47,314 nucleotides of DNA from Alphaproteobacteria bacterium (lineage in GTDB: Bacteria > Pseudomonadota > Alphaproteobacteria > UBA2966). Below the pieces are notes generated by a model. That model ran no database searches. It was given only the letters and a program-made list of their open reading frames with translations, and was not told the origin of the DNA. Shown here in pieces: positions 26,558 to 34,924 of this stretch (position 1 is the stretch's first letter; the number at the start of each line of letters is the position of its first letter). The position numbers were made by a program, and so were the translations under genes. Where the stretch lies: assembly GCA_018650465.1 (NCBI GenBank), contig JABIFY010000104.1, positions 70,107 through 117,420 of the forward strand, given 5' to 3'.

Positions 26558-28180
26558 CTACATCCGTGCCACGCCAAAGGCGTTGGCTTGCAGGGGTCTG
26601 TGTTTGGCTTCCCTGATAGTTTCCAGGGCAAAGCCAATAACCTTGCGGGTATCTCTAGGGTCAATCACGCCCTGATCCAGCAAGCGGCCTGAGGTATAAA
26701 AGGCATCAGCCTGGCTGTCGAAATGATCGATCAACTGTTGCTTTTGGGTTGCCAACGCTGCTTCGTCGATGGGTAGCCCTTTGCGTTCCGCCCCGGCGCG
26801 GGCGACCTGGTCCATGGTGGTGGCGGCTTGTTCCCCGCCCATGACGCCCGTGGTGGCATTGGGCCAGGCAAACAGAAAATCAGGATCATAGGCCAGCCCG
26901 GCCATGCCATAGTTCCCGGCGCCGAAACTGGCCCCGATATAAAACGTAATCTTGGGCACGCGCACATTGGTGATGGCCTGGATCATCTTGGCCCCGTGTT
27001 TGATCATGCCGCCCTGTTCATATTTCTTACCAACCATATAGCCGGTGATGTTGTTCAGCATGATCAGGGGCATATCGGCCTGGTCACAAAGCTGGAAAAA
27101 CTGTGCCGCCTTGGTGGCTTCCGCCGGGTCCATGGGGCCATTGTTGCCAACGACACCAACAGCCTGGCCGAATATCCTGGCCTGCAAACAGGCAATGTTA
27201 ACACCGTAGCGAGGTTTGAAATCTTCAAAGTCTGAGCCATCCACCAGGCGGGCGGCAACTTCGCGCACATCATAAGGTTTGCGATAATCCACCGGCACCA
27301 CGCCAGCGATTTCATCCGGATCATAAAGCGGTTCGATAAAGGCCGGGCGTGCGGGAACTGTACAGCGATCATTCCAGCCAAGACGGCCGATGGTGTCGCG
27401 GGCAACAATCAGGCCATGGGCATCGTCTTCAGCCAGATATTCCACGGTGCCGGTGACAGAGGCATGCATTTCTGATCCGGCCAATTCTTCGTCGTCGGCT
27501 TCTTCGCCGGTGGCGGCTTTGACCAGGGCGGCACCGCCCAAAGACATACGACCGCGCCCCTTGATGCCGATGACATAATCACTCATGCCCGGAAAATAGG
27601 CCCCGCCAGCGGTCGATGGACCATGCAGCACAACAAAAGTGGGGATACCGGCGGCGCTCATTCTGGCGAGACGGGCAAAGGCCCCGCCGCCATGGGCCCA
27701 GGCTTCGACCTGGTATTTCATCAGGTTGGCCCCGGCACTTTCCACCAGGTGCACAAAGGGCAGTTTTTGTAGCAGGGCCATATCCAGACAGCCGCGCAGC
27801 TTTTCGCCTGACTTTTGCGTCATGGCCCCGGCATTGATGCCGCTGTCACTGGCATAGATCATACAGCGCACGCCATTAATAAAGCCGATACCGGAGATGG
27901 CACTTGCACCAGGAATACTTTTTTCGCGGTCGTCCGTATCAACCATATAATTGGCCAGGCCATACAGGTCCAGAAAGGGCAGGCCGGGGTCGAGGATGCG
28001 GGCAACGCGTTCGCGAGGGGTCAGTTGGCCGCGCTCATCAAAGCGGGCCCGGCGACGCTCGGACAATTGTTTGGCCCGGTCTTTCAGGTCATGCAAATCG
28101 TCGACAAGGGCCAGCATATCAGCCCGGTTGGCCGCATATGCGTCAGATGCCGTGTTGGTTTTGGAAACAAAAACCGTCAT
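26558..28180 (-). CDS. atuC: Acyl-CoA carboxylase beta subunit, carboxyltransferase (AtuC-like)
   Basis: A 540-residue carboxyltransferase of the crotonase superfamily with N and C halves: GPSTAGGAYFPGMSD in the N half and IGASFGAGNYGMAG in the C half form the two oxyanion sites. It transfers carboxyl from biotin to the gamma-methyl carbon of a 3-methyl-2-enoyl-CoA. Length fits AtuC (geranyl-CoA) and LiuB (3-methylcrotonyl-CoA) equally; the coupling to AtuA decides for AtuC here. Its ATG overlaps the AtuA stop by one base (TGATG) and follows GGAGA. Confidence 0.82.
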   Translation of the reverse strand: MTVFVSKTNTASDAYAANRADMLALVDDLHDLKDRAKQLSERRRARFDERGQLTPRERVARILDPGLPFLDLYGLANYMVDTDDREKSIPGASAISGIGFINGVRCMIYASDSGINAGAMTQKSGEKLRGCLDMALLQKLPFVHLVESAGANLMKYQVEAWAHGGGAFARLARMSAAGIPTFVVLHGPSTAGGAYFPGMSDYVIGIKGRGRMSLGGAALVKAATGEEADDEELAGSEMHASVTGTVEYLAEDDAHGLIVARDTIGRLGWNDRCTVPARPAFIEPLYDPDEIAGVVPVDYRKPYDVREVAARLVDGSDFEDFKPRYGVNIACLQARIFGQAVGVVGNNGPMDPAEATKAAQFFQLCDQADMPLIMLNNITGYMVGKKYEQGGMIKHGAKMIQAITNVRVPKITFYIGASFGAGNYGMAGLAYDPDFLFAWPNATTGVMGGEQAATTMDQVARAGAERKGLPIDEAALATQKQQLIDHFDSQADAFYTSGRLLDQGVIDPRDTRKVIGFALETIREAKHRPLQANAFGVARM

Positions 28181-30033
28181 CAGAGTTTCTCCGCCAACGT
28201 GATGGGGACTTCAACGGGCTGGTCCAACAACAAGGATGCAAAGCCCTTGCCCTGGGCATCATTGCGCAGGCTGGCGACACCGCCACCACCAAGCGCTTCA
28301 TGCAGTAAAAAGTTAATGGCGTTGGGGGCGGGCATTAAAAAGCGTTCGGTTTTGCCTTGTGTGAAATGGGCAAAACGGTCCGCCACAACGCCCGTTGTCA
28401 GCCCGGCCCAGACAAAGGGAAGATATTCAGGCTTGCGGGCAATCAGGCCGATATTGGCTTTGTCACCCTTGTCACCACTGCGACCCCAAACCAGTTTGAC
28501 CAGGGGCACGGTTGTTGTCTCGCCGCTCAGGTCAGGTGCTGCAGGTTCTGGCGGACGCTCGATCATGCCATCGCTGAAAGTCTTGGTTGCAGCCAGAACA
28601 AACGACGTGACCTGGCCGTCAATCTCGATATTAACTGGCAGCAGGTTCTTGGCGATTAAAAAGGAAAACAGGCGGATCACCGGTGACGGTTTTGATCGCC
28701 CACCCTGGAAGCCGGAACCACTGGGCGGGGTGGCAAGGCCAATGCCGCTGGCTTCACGCAACAAAATGCCAATGGCTTTCTGGTCTTCATGTTTGGCGGC
28801 CAGCTTGACCACAACTTCACGTGAGCCTGACCCCTGGCTGTGGCTGCCATACTGACTCTCTGCCCCAAGTATTTCGATACTGGTTTCGCTGAAGTCACCC
28901 AGGTTCGAACCGCGCAAGGTATTGCGGGCGCGGGCAAGGGTGGCGTCGACATAAACCTGGGCTTTTTTGTCGGCATCAATGCCATAGAGCGTACGCAATA
29001 TGCCGCCGCGAAATCCATCGGCATAGGTTACGCTGACTTTGTAGGTATCAGTGGCGGGATAACCCGTGGCCCCGGAAACACACACCCGGTCTGGCCCTGC
29101 CTGAACAATTTCGACAGTGGAAAAATCACAAACCACGTCGGGCACGATATAGGCTTGCGGGTCACCAATTTCATACAACATCTGTTCGGACACGGTACCG
29201 ACGCTGACCAGCCCGCCAGTATCCTCTGGCTTGCCTAAAACAAAACTACCGTCCGCCGACATATCCGCGATGGGGTAGCCGATGTCGACGATGCCGTCGA
29301 TGCCATCGGCGACGATCTGTTCCCAGTCCGTGAAATTTCCACCCGTGGCTTGCGGGCCGCATTCCAGGATGTGTCCGGCCAGGGTACCGCAAGACAATTT
29401 GTCCCAATCATCCGCCGCCCAGCCAAATTCATGGATACAGGCGCCCAGGGTGACGGCGCTGTCGACACAGCGCCCGGTAATAACGATGTCGGCCCCCAGG
29501 TCCAGGGCTTGTGCAATGGGAAAGGCCCCCAGATAGGCATTGGCGCTGGCCAGTTTCGACGGATCGGGGAAGTCGATGCCGGAATACATTTCGGTTGGTG
29601 CCAGGGTGACCAGGTCTTCTGGTTTGTCGATCAAGTCATCGCCGGTGATTACGGCAACTTTCAGGTTGAGGCCAAGATCGGACACCAGGGCGCGGATTGC
29701 TGCACCGCAAGCCTGAGGGTTTACACCACCTGCATTGGAAATAACTTTCACGCCCTGTTCGGCGATTTGCTTCAGGTTTTTCTTCAGGACAACGGCCACA
29801 AAGTCAGCCGCATATCCGGCATTTGCATCTTTGGCGCGGGCCCGGGCCATGATCGACATGGAGACTTCGGCCAGGTAGTCATAGACCAGATAATCCAGCG
29901 GGCGATTTTCTTGTTTCGCAGCAGCCAACAACTGCGGTGTCGCCATGGCGCTTTCGCCCCAATAACCACAAGCACCCCCAATGGAAATAGTTTTTGAATT
30001 CGTATCCGTATCCGTATCTGTGTTGGGGGACAT
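28180..30033 (-). CDS. atuA: AtuA family protein (DUF1446)
   Basis: A 617-residue protein of the acyclic terpene utilisation AtuA family: a large DUF1446 domain (about residues 17-460, opening with ISIGGACGYWGESAMA) and a C-terminal ferredoxin-like domain (about 510-610, with VWGRSGDKGDKANIGL). AtuA is required for citronellol/geraniol use in Pseudomonas, but its reaction is not established. It heads the atuACF-like operon with its own promoter gap and operator. The first residues carry a DTDTDT run coded by a hexanucleotide repeat. The start at 30033 has a CAGGAT ribosome site; a later start is conceivable because residues 1-16 are not conserved in kind. Confidence 0.83.
   Translation of the reverse strand: MSPNTDTDTDTNSKTISIGGACGYWGESAMATPQLLAAAKQENRPLDYLVYDYLAEVSMSIMARARAKDANAGYAADFVAVVLKKNLKQIAEQGVKVISNAGGVNPQACGAAIRALVSDLGLNLKVAVITGDDLIDKPEDLVTLAPTEMYSGIDFPDPSKLASANAYLGAFPIAQALDLGADIVITGRCVDSAVTLGACIHEFGWAADDWDKLSCGTLAGHILECGPQATGGNFTDWEQIVADGIDGIVDIGYPIADMSADGSFVLGKPEDTGGLVSVGTVSEQMLYEIGDPQAYIVPDVVCDFSTVEIVQAGPDRVCVSGATGYPATDTYKVSVTYADGFRGGILRTLYGIDADKKAQVYVDATLARARNTLRGSNLGDFSETSIEILGAESQYGSHSQGSGSREVVVKLAAKHEDQKAIGILLREASGIGLATPPSGSGFQGGRSKPSPVIRLFSFLIAKNLLPVNIEIDGQVTSFVLAATKTFSDGMIERPPEPAAPDLSGETTTVPLVKLVWGRSGDKGDKANIGLIARKPEYLPFVWAGLTTGVVADRFAHFTQGKTERFLMPAPNAINFLLHEALGGGGVASLRNDAQGKGFASLLLDQPVEVPITLAEKL
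30001..30018. repeat. Hexanucleotide repeat (CGTATC)x3
   Basis: Three perfect CGTATC units within the first codons of the atuA-like gene, encoding Asp-Thr pairs. Unit gain or loss would alter the protein tail length without shifting frame. Confidence 0.7.
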
Positions 30034-30076
30034 GTGAAGAACATCCTGAAATGAAGAGTTTCAATTAAAGGATATG

Positions 30077-30096
30077 ATAGTTAGCTAGCGAACTAT
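30077..30096. promoter_or_regulatory. 20-base operator-like palindrome upstream of atuA-like gene
   Basis: ATAGTT-a-GCTAGC-g-AACTAT is symmetric at 18 of 20 positions, lies 44 bases before the AtuA start, and occupies the 86-base gap after the membrane protein gene. There is no T-run, so it is an operator rather than a terminator. AtuR, the TetR repressor in Pseudomonas, binds inverted repeats in the atuA promoter; the TetR encoded at 15734 or the MarR at 14316 could bind here. Which one is unknown. Confidence 0.65.
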
Positions 30097-30119
30097 ATGT
30101 CCAGCAGAAAACGATCCAT

Positions 30120-31523
30120 TCAGGCGATAATCAACAGATACAGGCTGGCCCCGGCGAATACACACAGGCTGAAGACCCGGTTCCAGACAAGTCCCACCCG
30201 CAAGGGTGAAATATTGATGCAACGACAGACCAGGCGCAAAGCGGCAGCGAAGGGTGAAAAACCAGTAACCAGGGTCCAGCCCATGGTGCAGACAAACAGG
30301 ATGAGATAGGGCGAAATCTCTTGCCCTGGCAGAGTGGCCAGAATATCCACGGCCAAAAGCACAGTGATGATCGGGTTAATTCCCATGGGGGCCAACAAGA
30401 CAATCGTCCAGAAGGTCAGGATCAGGACGGTGCTCTGGCCCAGGTCGTGCAGGGCGATAAAGTTACTCAAGGCCGCGACATCTATTTGCGGCAACAGGAT
30501 GACGCTGAGGAAGGCGGAACTGGCGAGGATGCCAATTTCTGATCGCACATCACTGAAGGCTGGAAAAATCCGGTTCCATAATCTTCGTTGTGTTAGCTGC
30601 AAGGCTCGCAGGCCACCGGCTCTGGCATATTGCAGAACGATCCAGCCCATCCCAAAAACCGGGATGCAGATCAGCAGGGCAGCAATCAGACGCAAGGATG
30701 TGATCTGAGAAATCGTAAAGGCTGTTCCCAGGACAATGATATTCAGTAACAGCAAGGGCAACAGGGCCAGCAAAACCGTTATCAGGCTGCCTGGCGCTTC
30801 CTTGATGGCGGGCCTGGGAAAAGACATTCTGTCTACAAGCCAGCCCAACATAATAAATGTGAAAGCCGTCGTCATGGCATAGGGGGCGGCATCAAACCAG
30901 GATACGTCCGGCAAACCTGTGAGCACGATAATTACTGAAACAGATGTGGGTGCCCACAGGGGAATGGCACAAAAGCCGCGCATCAGGGCCATGGTCATGC
31001 GTTGCAGGCGAATGTCCCGAATGCGTTGCTCAACACCTGTCTGATCTGTGTCGATAGAGCGACGTACCATGGTGCCCAGCAGGTTCAGACTGCCCATGTT
31101 CAGCAGAATACCAAACAGATGGCCACCAAATGTCAGCACGCCATAACGCCTGCCCGGTGGTTGATCGACAATCAGCTTGCCGCATGTGCGAATCATGGGC
31201 GAGGTTTGTGCCGCCGACCGCAGGATATCAAGTGCGGTCACAAAAAAAGCAAAAAATGTGGCCCGTGCAAAGGCTTTTTCAATCAGCTCCAGAGACACCA
31301 GATCAAGGACGGTGAAGGCGGCAAGGGTTGCGATAGCAACAGAAAATGTCAGCCTGGATATGAGCGCCAATCCTGGCCATTCCAGCAGGATGAACAGCGT
31401 TAAGGCGGCTCCTCCAACGGCGGTCGTCCAGCTGCCAGCGCCCAACTCCCGCCCGGCTGAAACCAGGAAGGTAATAATTAGCAAGCTGGAAGTGATCCGG
31501 CGCAAAGGGGAAGGGTGGATCAT
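30120..31523 (-). CDS. Polytopic membrane protein, putative transporter, family not recognised
   Basis: A 467-residue, strongly hydrophobic protein with roughly ten to twelve predicted membrane spans, separated by short basic loops (for example RRSIDTDQTGVEQRIRDIRLQR and RALQLTQRRLWNR split between spans). It has no signal peptide beyond the first span. The general look, with long paired hydrophobic hairpins and small Gly/Pro-rich breaks such as APMGINPIITVL, resembles ion-transporter-superfamily permeases, but I cannot name a family. Its ATG overlaps the stop of the ADP-forming acyl-CoA synthetase by four bases, so it belongs to the CoA-activation operon; import of the acid that the operon activates is the natural guess. 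Confidence 0.7.
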   Translation of the reverse strand: MIHPSPLRRITSSLLIITFLVSAGRELGAGSWTTAVGGAALTLFILLEWPGLALISRLTFSVAIATLAAFTVLDLVSLELIEKAFARATFFAFFVTALDILRSAAQTSPMIRTCGKLIVDQPPGRRYGVLTFGGHLFGILLNMGSLNLLGTMVRRSIDTDQTGVEQRIRDIRLQRMTMALMRGFCAIPLWAPTSVSVIIVLTGLPDVSWFDAAPYAMTTAFTFIMLGWLVDRMSFPRPAIKEAPGSLITVLLALLPLLLLNIIVLGTAFTISQITSLRLIAALLICIPVFGMGWIVLQYARAGGLRALQLTQRRLWNRIFPAFSDVRSEIGILASSAFLSVILLPQIDVAALSNFIALHDLGQSTVLILTFWTIVLLAPMGINPIITVLLAVDILATLPGQEISPYLILFVCTMGWTLVTGFSPFAAALRLVCRCINISPLRVGLVWNRVFSLCVFAGASLYLLIIA

Positions 31524-33622
31524 GCCTTGCGGGCAACAATCAAGGCATCAAGGGCAACCGCACCCTGGCCTTCTTCAAAAACCACAAAGGGATTGATATC
31601 GATACTTTCGATGCTGTCTTTTTCCGCCGCCGCAAACAGGGACAGCTGGCTGAGCGCACTGGCCAGCGCCTGCCGGTCTGCCGGGGCGGCACCGCGCACA
31701 CCATCCAGTATGGCCGAGCCGCGTAATTCATTGATCATCATGTGGGCATCGGCGATATCAAAGGGGGCTTTGCGGAAACTGACATCTTTCAGGACTTCGA
31801 CCAGCACGCCACCCAGACCGACCATGACAATGGGGCCAAAGACCGGATCCTGGCTGGTGCCCATGATGATCTCGACGCCGCCTTCAATCATTGGGGATAC
31901 CAGGATCCCGTCAAATTGCGCGTCTGGATGATGCGTCCGCAGGCGACCCTCCAGGGTGGTGTAAGCGGCAGCAACATCATCGGCACCTGTGACGTTCAGC
32001 AAGACGCCGCCGATCTCTGTTTTGTGCAGTACATCGGGTGAGACGATCTTCATGGCAACCGGTTTATCACCCGCTGCACGTGCGGCTTCCTGAGCGGATG
32101 TTGCCAGGGTTTCCGCCAGGACCGGCAGACCGGCTTGTTGCAGGATTTTTTTGGCACCGGCTTCTGACAGGGGCCCTTCCGGCAATCCCCTGGCGTCGGG
32201 CAATGTCAGCTGTTCGCGACTGGCCAGACGGTCATGGGCTTCAACAAAGCGGATGACAGCTGCAATGGCGGCGACGGCCCGGCTGGCGTCAGGGAAAACC
32301 GGGAAACCCAGTTCTTCATAGGATTTGACTTCGTCTTCATTTGCCAGCAAAGACAGAACGATAAACTGTTCCGGATGTTCCTGGCGCATTTGTTGAATGG
32401 CCGCCAAAAATTTTGCCGCCGAGGTTTTGGTGGAGGCACCGCTGGTGAAGAAGGCAAGGACCGTATCGTATTTACCTTCGACAATCAGGGTTGAAAAGAA
32501 TTGTGGAAGCTTGTCCAGTTCGTTCAGAATCTGGGCGGTGACATCGACAGGATTGCGAGGTGCTGCAAAAGGGATCAGGTCCGTTAACGAAGCTTGAGCT
32601 TTTGCCGGCATGGGGGCCACATCGAGGCCGCAATCTTCGGCAGCATCTGCCATCAGGACCCCCACGCCGCCTGAAATGGTCACCAGACCCAAGCGACGAC
32701 CGGTGGGCTTGCGACCTTTAATGGCGGCATAGGCGATATCCACCAGGTCTTCCGTGGTTACCGCGCGATGCACACCATATTGCCGGAAGATCGCATCAAT
32801 GACGGCGTCCTCACCGGTCAGCGACGCCGTATGAGACGTCGCCGCCAGGGCACCGACTTCAGATCGGCCCACCTTCATGAAGACAACCGGTTTTTCCGCG
32901 GCAGCCGCCGCTTCAAGAGCTTCGATCAGGCGGTCACCATTTTTGATGCCTTCCGAATAAGCCATAATAACTTTTGTTTCCGGATCGTTGGCGCACATCA
33001 AAATGGCATCGGCAACCTGGACGTCACTTTCGTTGCCGGTGGTGATGACATAACGAACCCCCAGGCGCGTCTGGGTCGACAGATAATAAAGGTGCGCCCC
33101 GAAAGCACCGGACTGGGTAATAATCGACAAGCCGCCTTTGATTGGCAATTGCAGGCTGGGCGCACCGGAAAAGGTCGGCAGGAAGTTTTCATGCACATTC
33201 ATCGATCCCAAGCAATTTGGCCCCAGCAAACGAATACCGGTTTCCTTGGAAATTTTCGTGAGTTCTTCCTGAGCTTGTGCGCCTTCTTCACCCATTTCGG
33301 CAAAACCGGCCGACAAGATTATGCAGCCCTTCACGCCTTTAGTGACGCAATCCCTGACAGTTTGCACAACATGCGGTGCGGGTACGGCGATGACGACCGT
33401 ATCAATGTGGCCATCAATATCCAGAATGGATGGCCAGGCCTTCAGGCCCTGAACCGTGTCGCGGGTCGGGTTAACCGGGTAGATATCACCGGTGAATTTA
33501 TGATCAATCAGATAGGCCAGGGGACGACCACCAATACGGCCGGGATTATCCGACGCACCGACAATGGCAACCGATCGCGGTGACAGCATCTGTTCGAGCG
33601 TGGTGATAGATGTGTCGGTCAT
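31520..33622 (-). CDS. ADP-forming acyl-CoA synthetase (acetate--CoA ligase, NDP-forming family)
   Basis: A 700-residue fusion of alpha and beta parts: an N-terminal CoA-binding Rossmann domain (SVAIVGASDNPGRIGG near residue 15), two succinyl-CoA synthetase-like domains with the phosphohistidine H264 in SHTASLTGED, and a C-terminal ATP-grasp domain from about residue 480. It interconverts acid + CoA + ATP with acyl-CoA + ADP + Pi. It is the only ligase-type CoA activator in the window. The start is ATG 33622, after AGGGGGGA. It lies 48 bases after the class I CoA-transferase and is coupled to the membrane protein. Acid specificity is unknown. Confidence 0.85.
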   Translation of the reverse strand: MTDTSITTLEQMLSPRSVAIVGASDNPGRIGGRPLAYLIDHKFTGDIYPVNPTRDTVQGLKAWPSILDIDGHIDTVVIAVPAPHVVQTVRDCVTKGVKGCIILSAGFAEMGEEGAQAQEELTKISKETGIRLLGPNCLGSMNVHENFLPTFSGAPSLQLPIKGGLSIITQSGAFGAHLYYLSTQTRLGVRYVITTGNESDVQVADAILMCANDPETKVIMAYSEGIKNGDRLIEALEAAAAAEKPVVFMKVGRSEVGALAATSHTASLTGEDAVIDAIFRQYGVHRAVTTEDLVDIAYAAIKGRKPTGRRLGLVTISGGVGVLMADAAEDCGLDVAPMPAKAQASLTDLIPFAAPRNPVDVTAQILNELDKLPQFFSTLIVEGKYDTVLAFFTSGASTKTSAAKFLAAIQQMRQEHPEQFIVLSLLANEDEVKSYEELGFPVFPDASRAVAAIAAVIRFVEAHDRLASREQLTLPDARGLPEGPLSEAGAKKILQQAGLPVLAETLATSAQEAARAAGDKPVAMKIVSPDVLHKTEIGGVLLNVTGADDVAAAYTTLEGRLRTHHPDAQFDGILVSPMIEGGVEIIMGTSQDPVFGPIVMVGLGGVLVEVLKDVSFRKAPFDIADAHMMINELRGSAILDGVRGAAPADRQALASALSQLSLFAAAEKDSIESIDINPFVVFEEGQGAVALDALIVARKA

Positions 33623-33670
33623 AATCCCCCCTATTGAAACCAACCTGAAAACCAGATCGCAAGCTGGAAA

Positions 33671-34924
33671 CTAAATATGCGTGGCTAATTCTTCACGGTG
33701 TTCCGGCAAGGCAATATCAATAATGCTTCGGGCCCGGTCTTCAAGTGTTTTGCCGCGTAAATCAGCAATGCCGTATTCAGTGATTACCATATCCACATCC
33801 GTGCGAGCCGTGGTCACGAACGGGCCGCCCAGCTTTGCGGTTATTCGACTGCCACCGGATTTTCCCAACGAGGCTGGCATGGCAATCATGGAAATACCCT
33901 TGGCGGCTGTGGTGGCAGCGTGCATGAAATCGACCTGGCCGCCAATGGCCCCAAGGTAGCGATCCCCCACCTGTTCCGCATTAACCTGGCCATAAATATC
34001 GACTTCCAAAGCTGAATTCATGGCCACCAGATTGTCAATTTGCGACAGGGTTGCCGGGCCATGGGTCGTCGATGACGGGTGCATTTGAAAATCTGCGTTC
34101 AGGTGCAAAAAGTCTTTCAGGCGCGGTCCGGCAATGGCGATGGCCCCCACACTGATCCCGGTATGCACGGCCTTGCGGGCATTGGTAATGACACCATTTT
34201 CCACCAGATCAATGATTTCGTCTGTGATCAAACCGGAATGCAGGCCCAGATCCTTGTGTCCGCCCAAAGCGTTCAGAATGGCCGCCGGGATTGCGCCGAC
34301 ACCGTATTGCAGGGTCGCTCCATCTTCGATAACGCTGGCCACCAGGGCTGCGATCTTAAGATCGACGTCGCCTGGTTCCGGCACCTGTACACCTGGGGGT
34401 TGCCGGTCGGATCGGATGGCGAAGTCAATTTTATCTTCGTCCAGCGGCGCATCCATATGGGTCCAGGGTACATGGGCATTAATTTCGGCAATGACTAAAC
34501 GGGCCTGGTTGATGGCGTTCTTCATATAGTCATTGCAATAGCCTAAGCTGTGGCTGCCGTCGGGACCTGGTTCGCTGATCTGCACAAAGGCAACATCAAC
34601 GGGCAGACGACCGCTGTCGATCAAATTGGGCACAGACGAATAATGGCAAGGCACCAGTTTCAGCACACCCGCCGCTGCCAGTTTTACACTGGTGCCAAGT
34701 GCGCCATAACTTGTCAGGGAAATAAAGTCTGTATGTTCCGGCAGTAATGTGGGAGTCAGGGCGAGGCCGACAAAGGCGTTAACCTTGCCGATACTGGCCC
34801 GCTGGGCGATCAACAGATCAATCAGGTCCAATGGTTCCGCCGAGGCCTGCCCCCAAATGATGGCATCTCCAGGGCGAATGTGATCAGCCAGGTTCAGGTT
34901 TCGGGCGTCAATAATCTTGATCAT
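33671..34924 (-). CDS. Class I CoA-transferase / acetyl-CoA hydrolase family (Cat1/4-hydroxybutyrate type)
   Basis: A 417-residue member of the acetyl-CoA hydrolase/transferase family with both halves: N-terminal domain to about 190 and C-terminal domain carrying LQYGVGAIPAAIL, ALEVDIYGQVNAEQVG and the GGSRITAKL loop. These enzymes use a Glu-CoA thioester, and in 4-hydroxybutyrate CoA-transferase that Glu follows a GIH-S/T motif. Here the motif reads L-H229-S-G231, so the Glu appears to be replaced by Gly. The start overlaps the CaiB stop by four bases. Function may be altered, or another residue may serve; substrate unknown. Confidence 0.8.
   Translation of the reverse strand: MIKIIDARNLNLADHIRPGDAIIWGQASAEPLDLIDLLIAQRASIGKVNAFVGLALTPTLLPEHTDFISLTSYGALGTSVKLAAAGVLKLVPCHYSSVPNLIDSGRLPVDVAFVQISEPGPDGSHSLGYCNDYMKNAINQARLVIAEINAHVPWTHMDAPLDEDKIDFAIRSDRQPPGVQVPEPGDVDLKIAALVASVIEDGATLQYGVGAIPAAILNALGGHKDLGLHSGLITDEIIDLVENGVITNARKAVHTGISVGAIAIAGPRLKDFLHLNADFQMHPSSTTHGPATLSQIDNLVAMNSALEVDIYGQVNAEQVGDRYLGAIGGQVDFMHAATTAAKGISMIAMPASLGKSGGSRITAKLGGPFVTTARTDVDMVITEYGIADLRGKTLEDRARSIIDIALPEHREELATHI

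Noticed and set aside
26548-26664. N-terminal extension of the biotin carboxylase to 26664
   Set aside because: It overlaps the beta-subunit gene by over 100 bases and lacks family similarity; the ATG at 26547 has TAGGAG and begins the conserved ILIANRGE.
27815-28855. A 346-codon plus-strand frame across the AtuC/AtuA junction
   Set aside because: Antisense to two confidently assigned genes and crossing their overlap, which no real gene would be expected to do.
30077-30096. Intrinsic terminator for the membrane protein operon
   Set aside because: The membrane protein gene ends at 30120 on the minus strand, so the repeat is downstream of it, but there is no T-run and the GCTAGC core is weak as a stem; operator is the better reading.
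32768-33583. A 271-codon plus-strand frame opposite the ADP-forming synthetase
   Set aside because: Antisense shadow of the CoA-binding and phosphohistidine domains.
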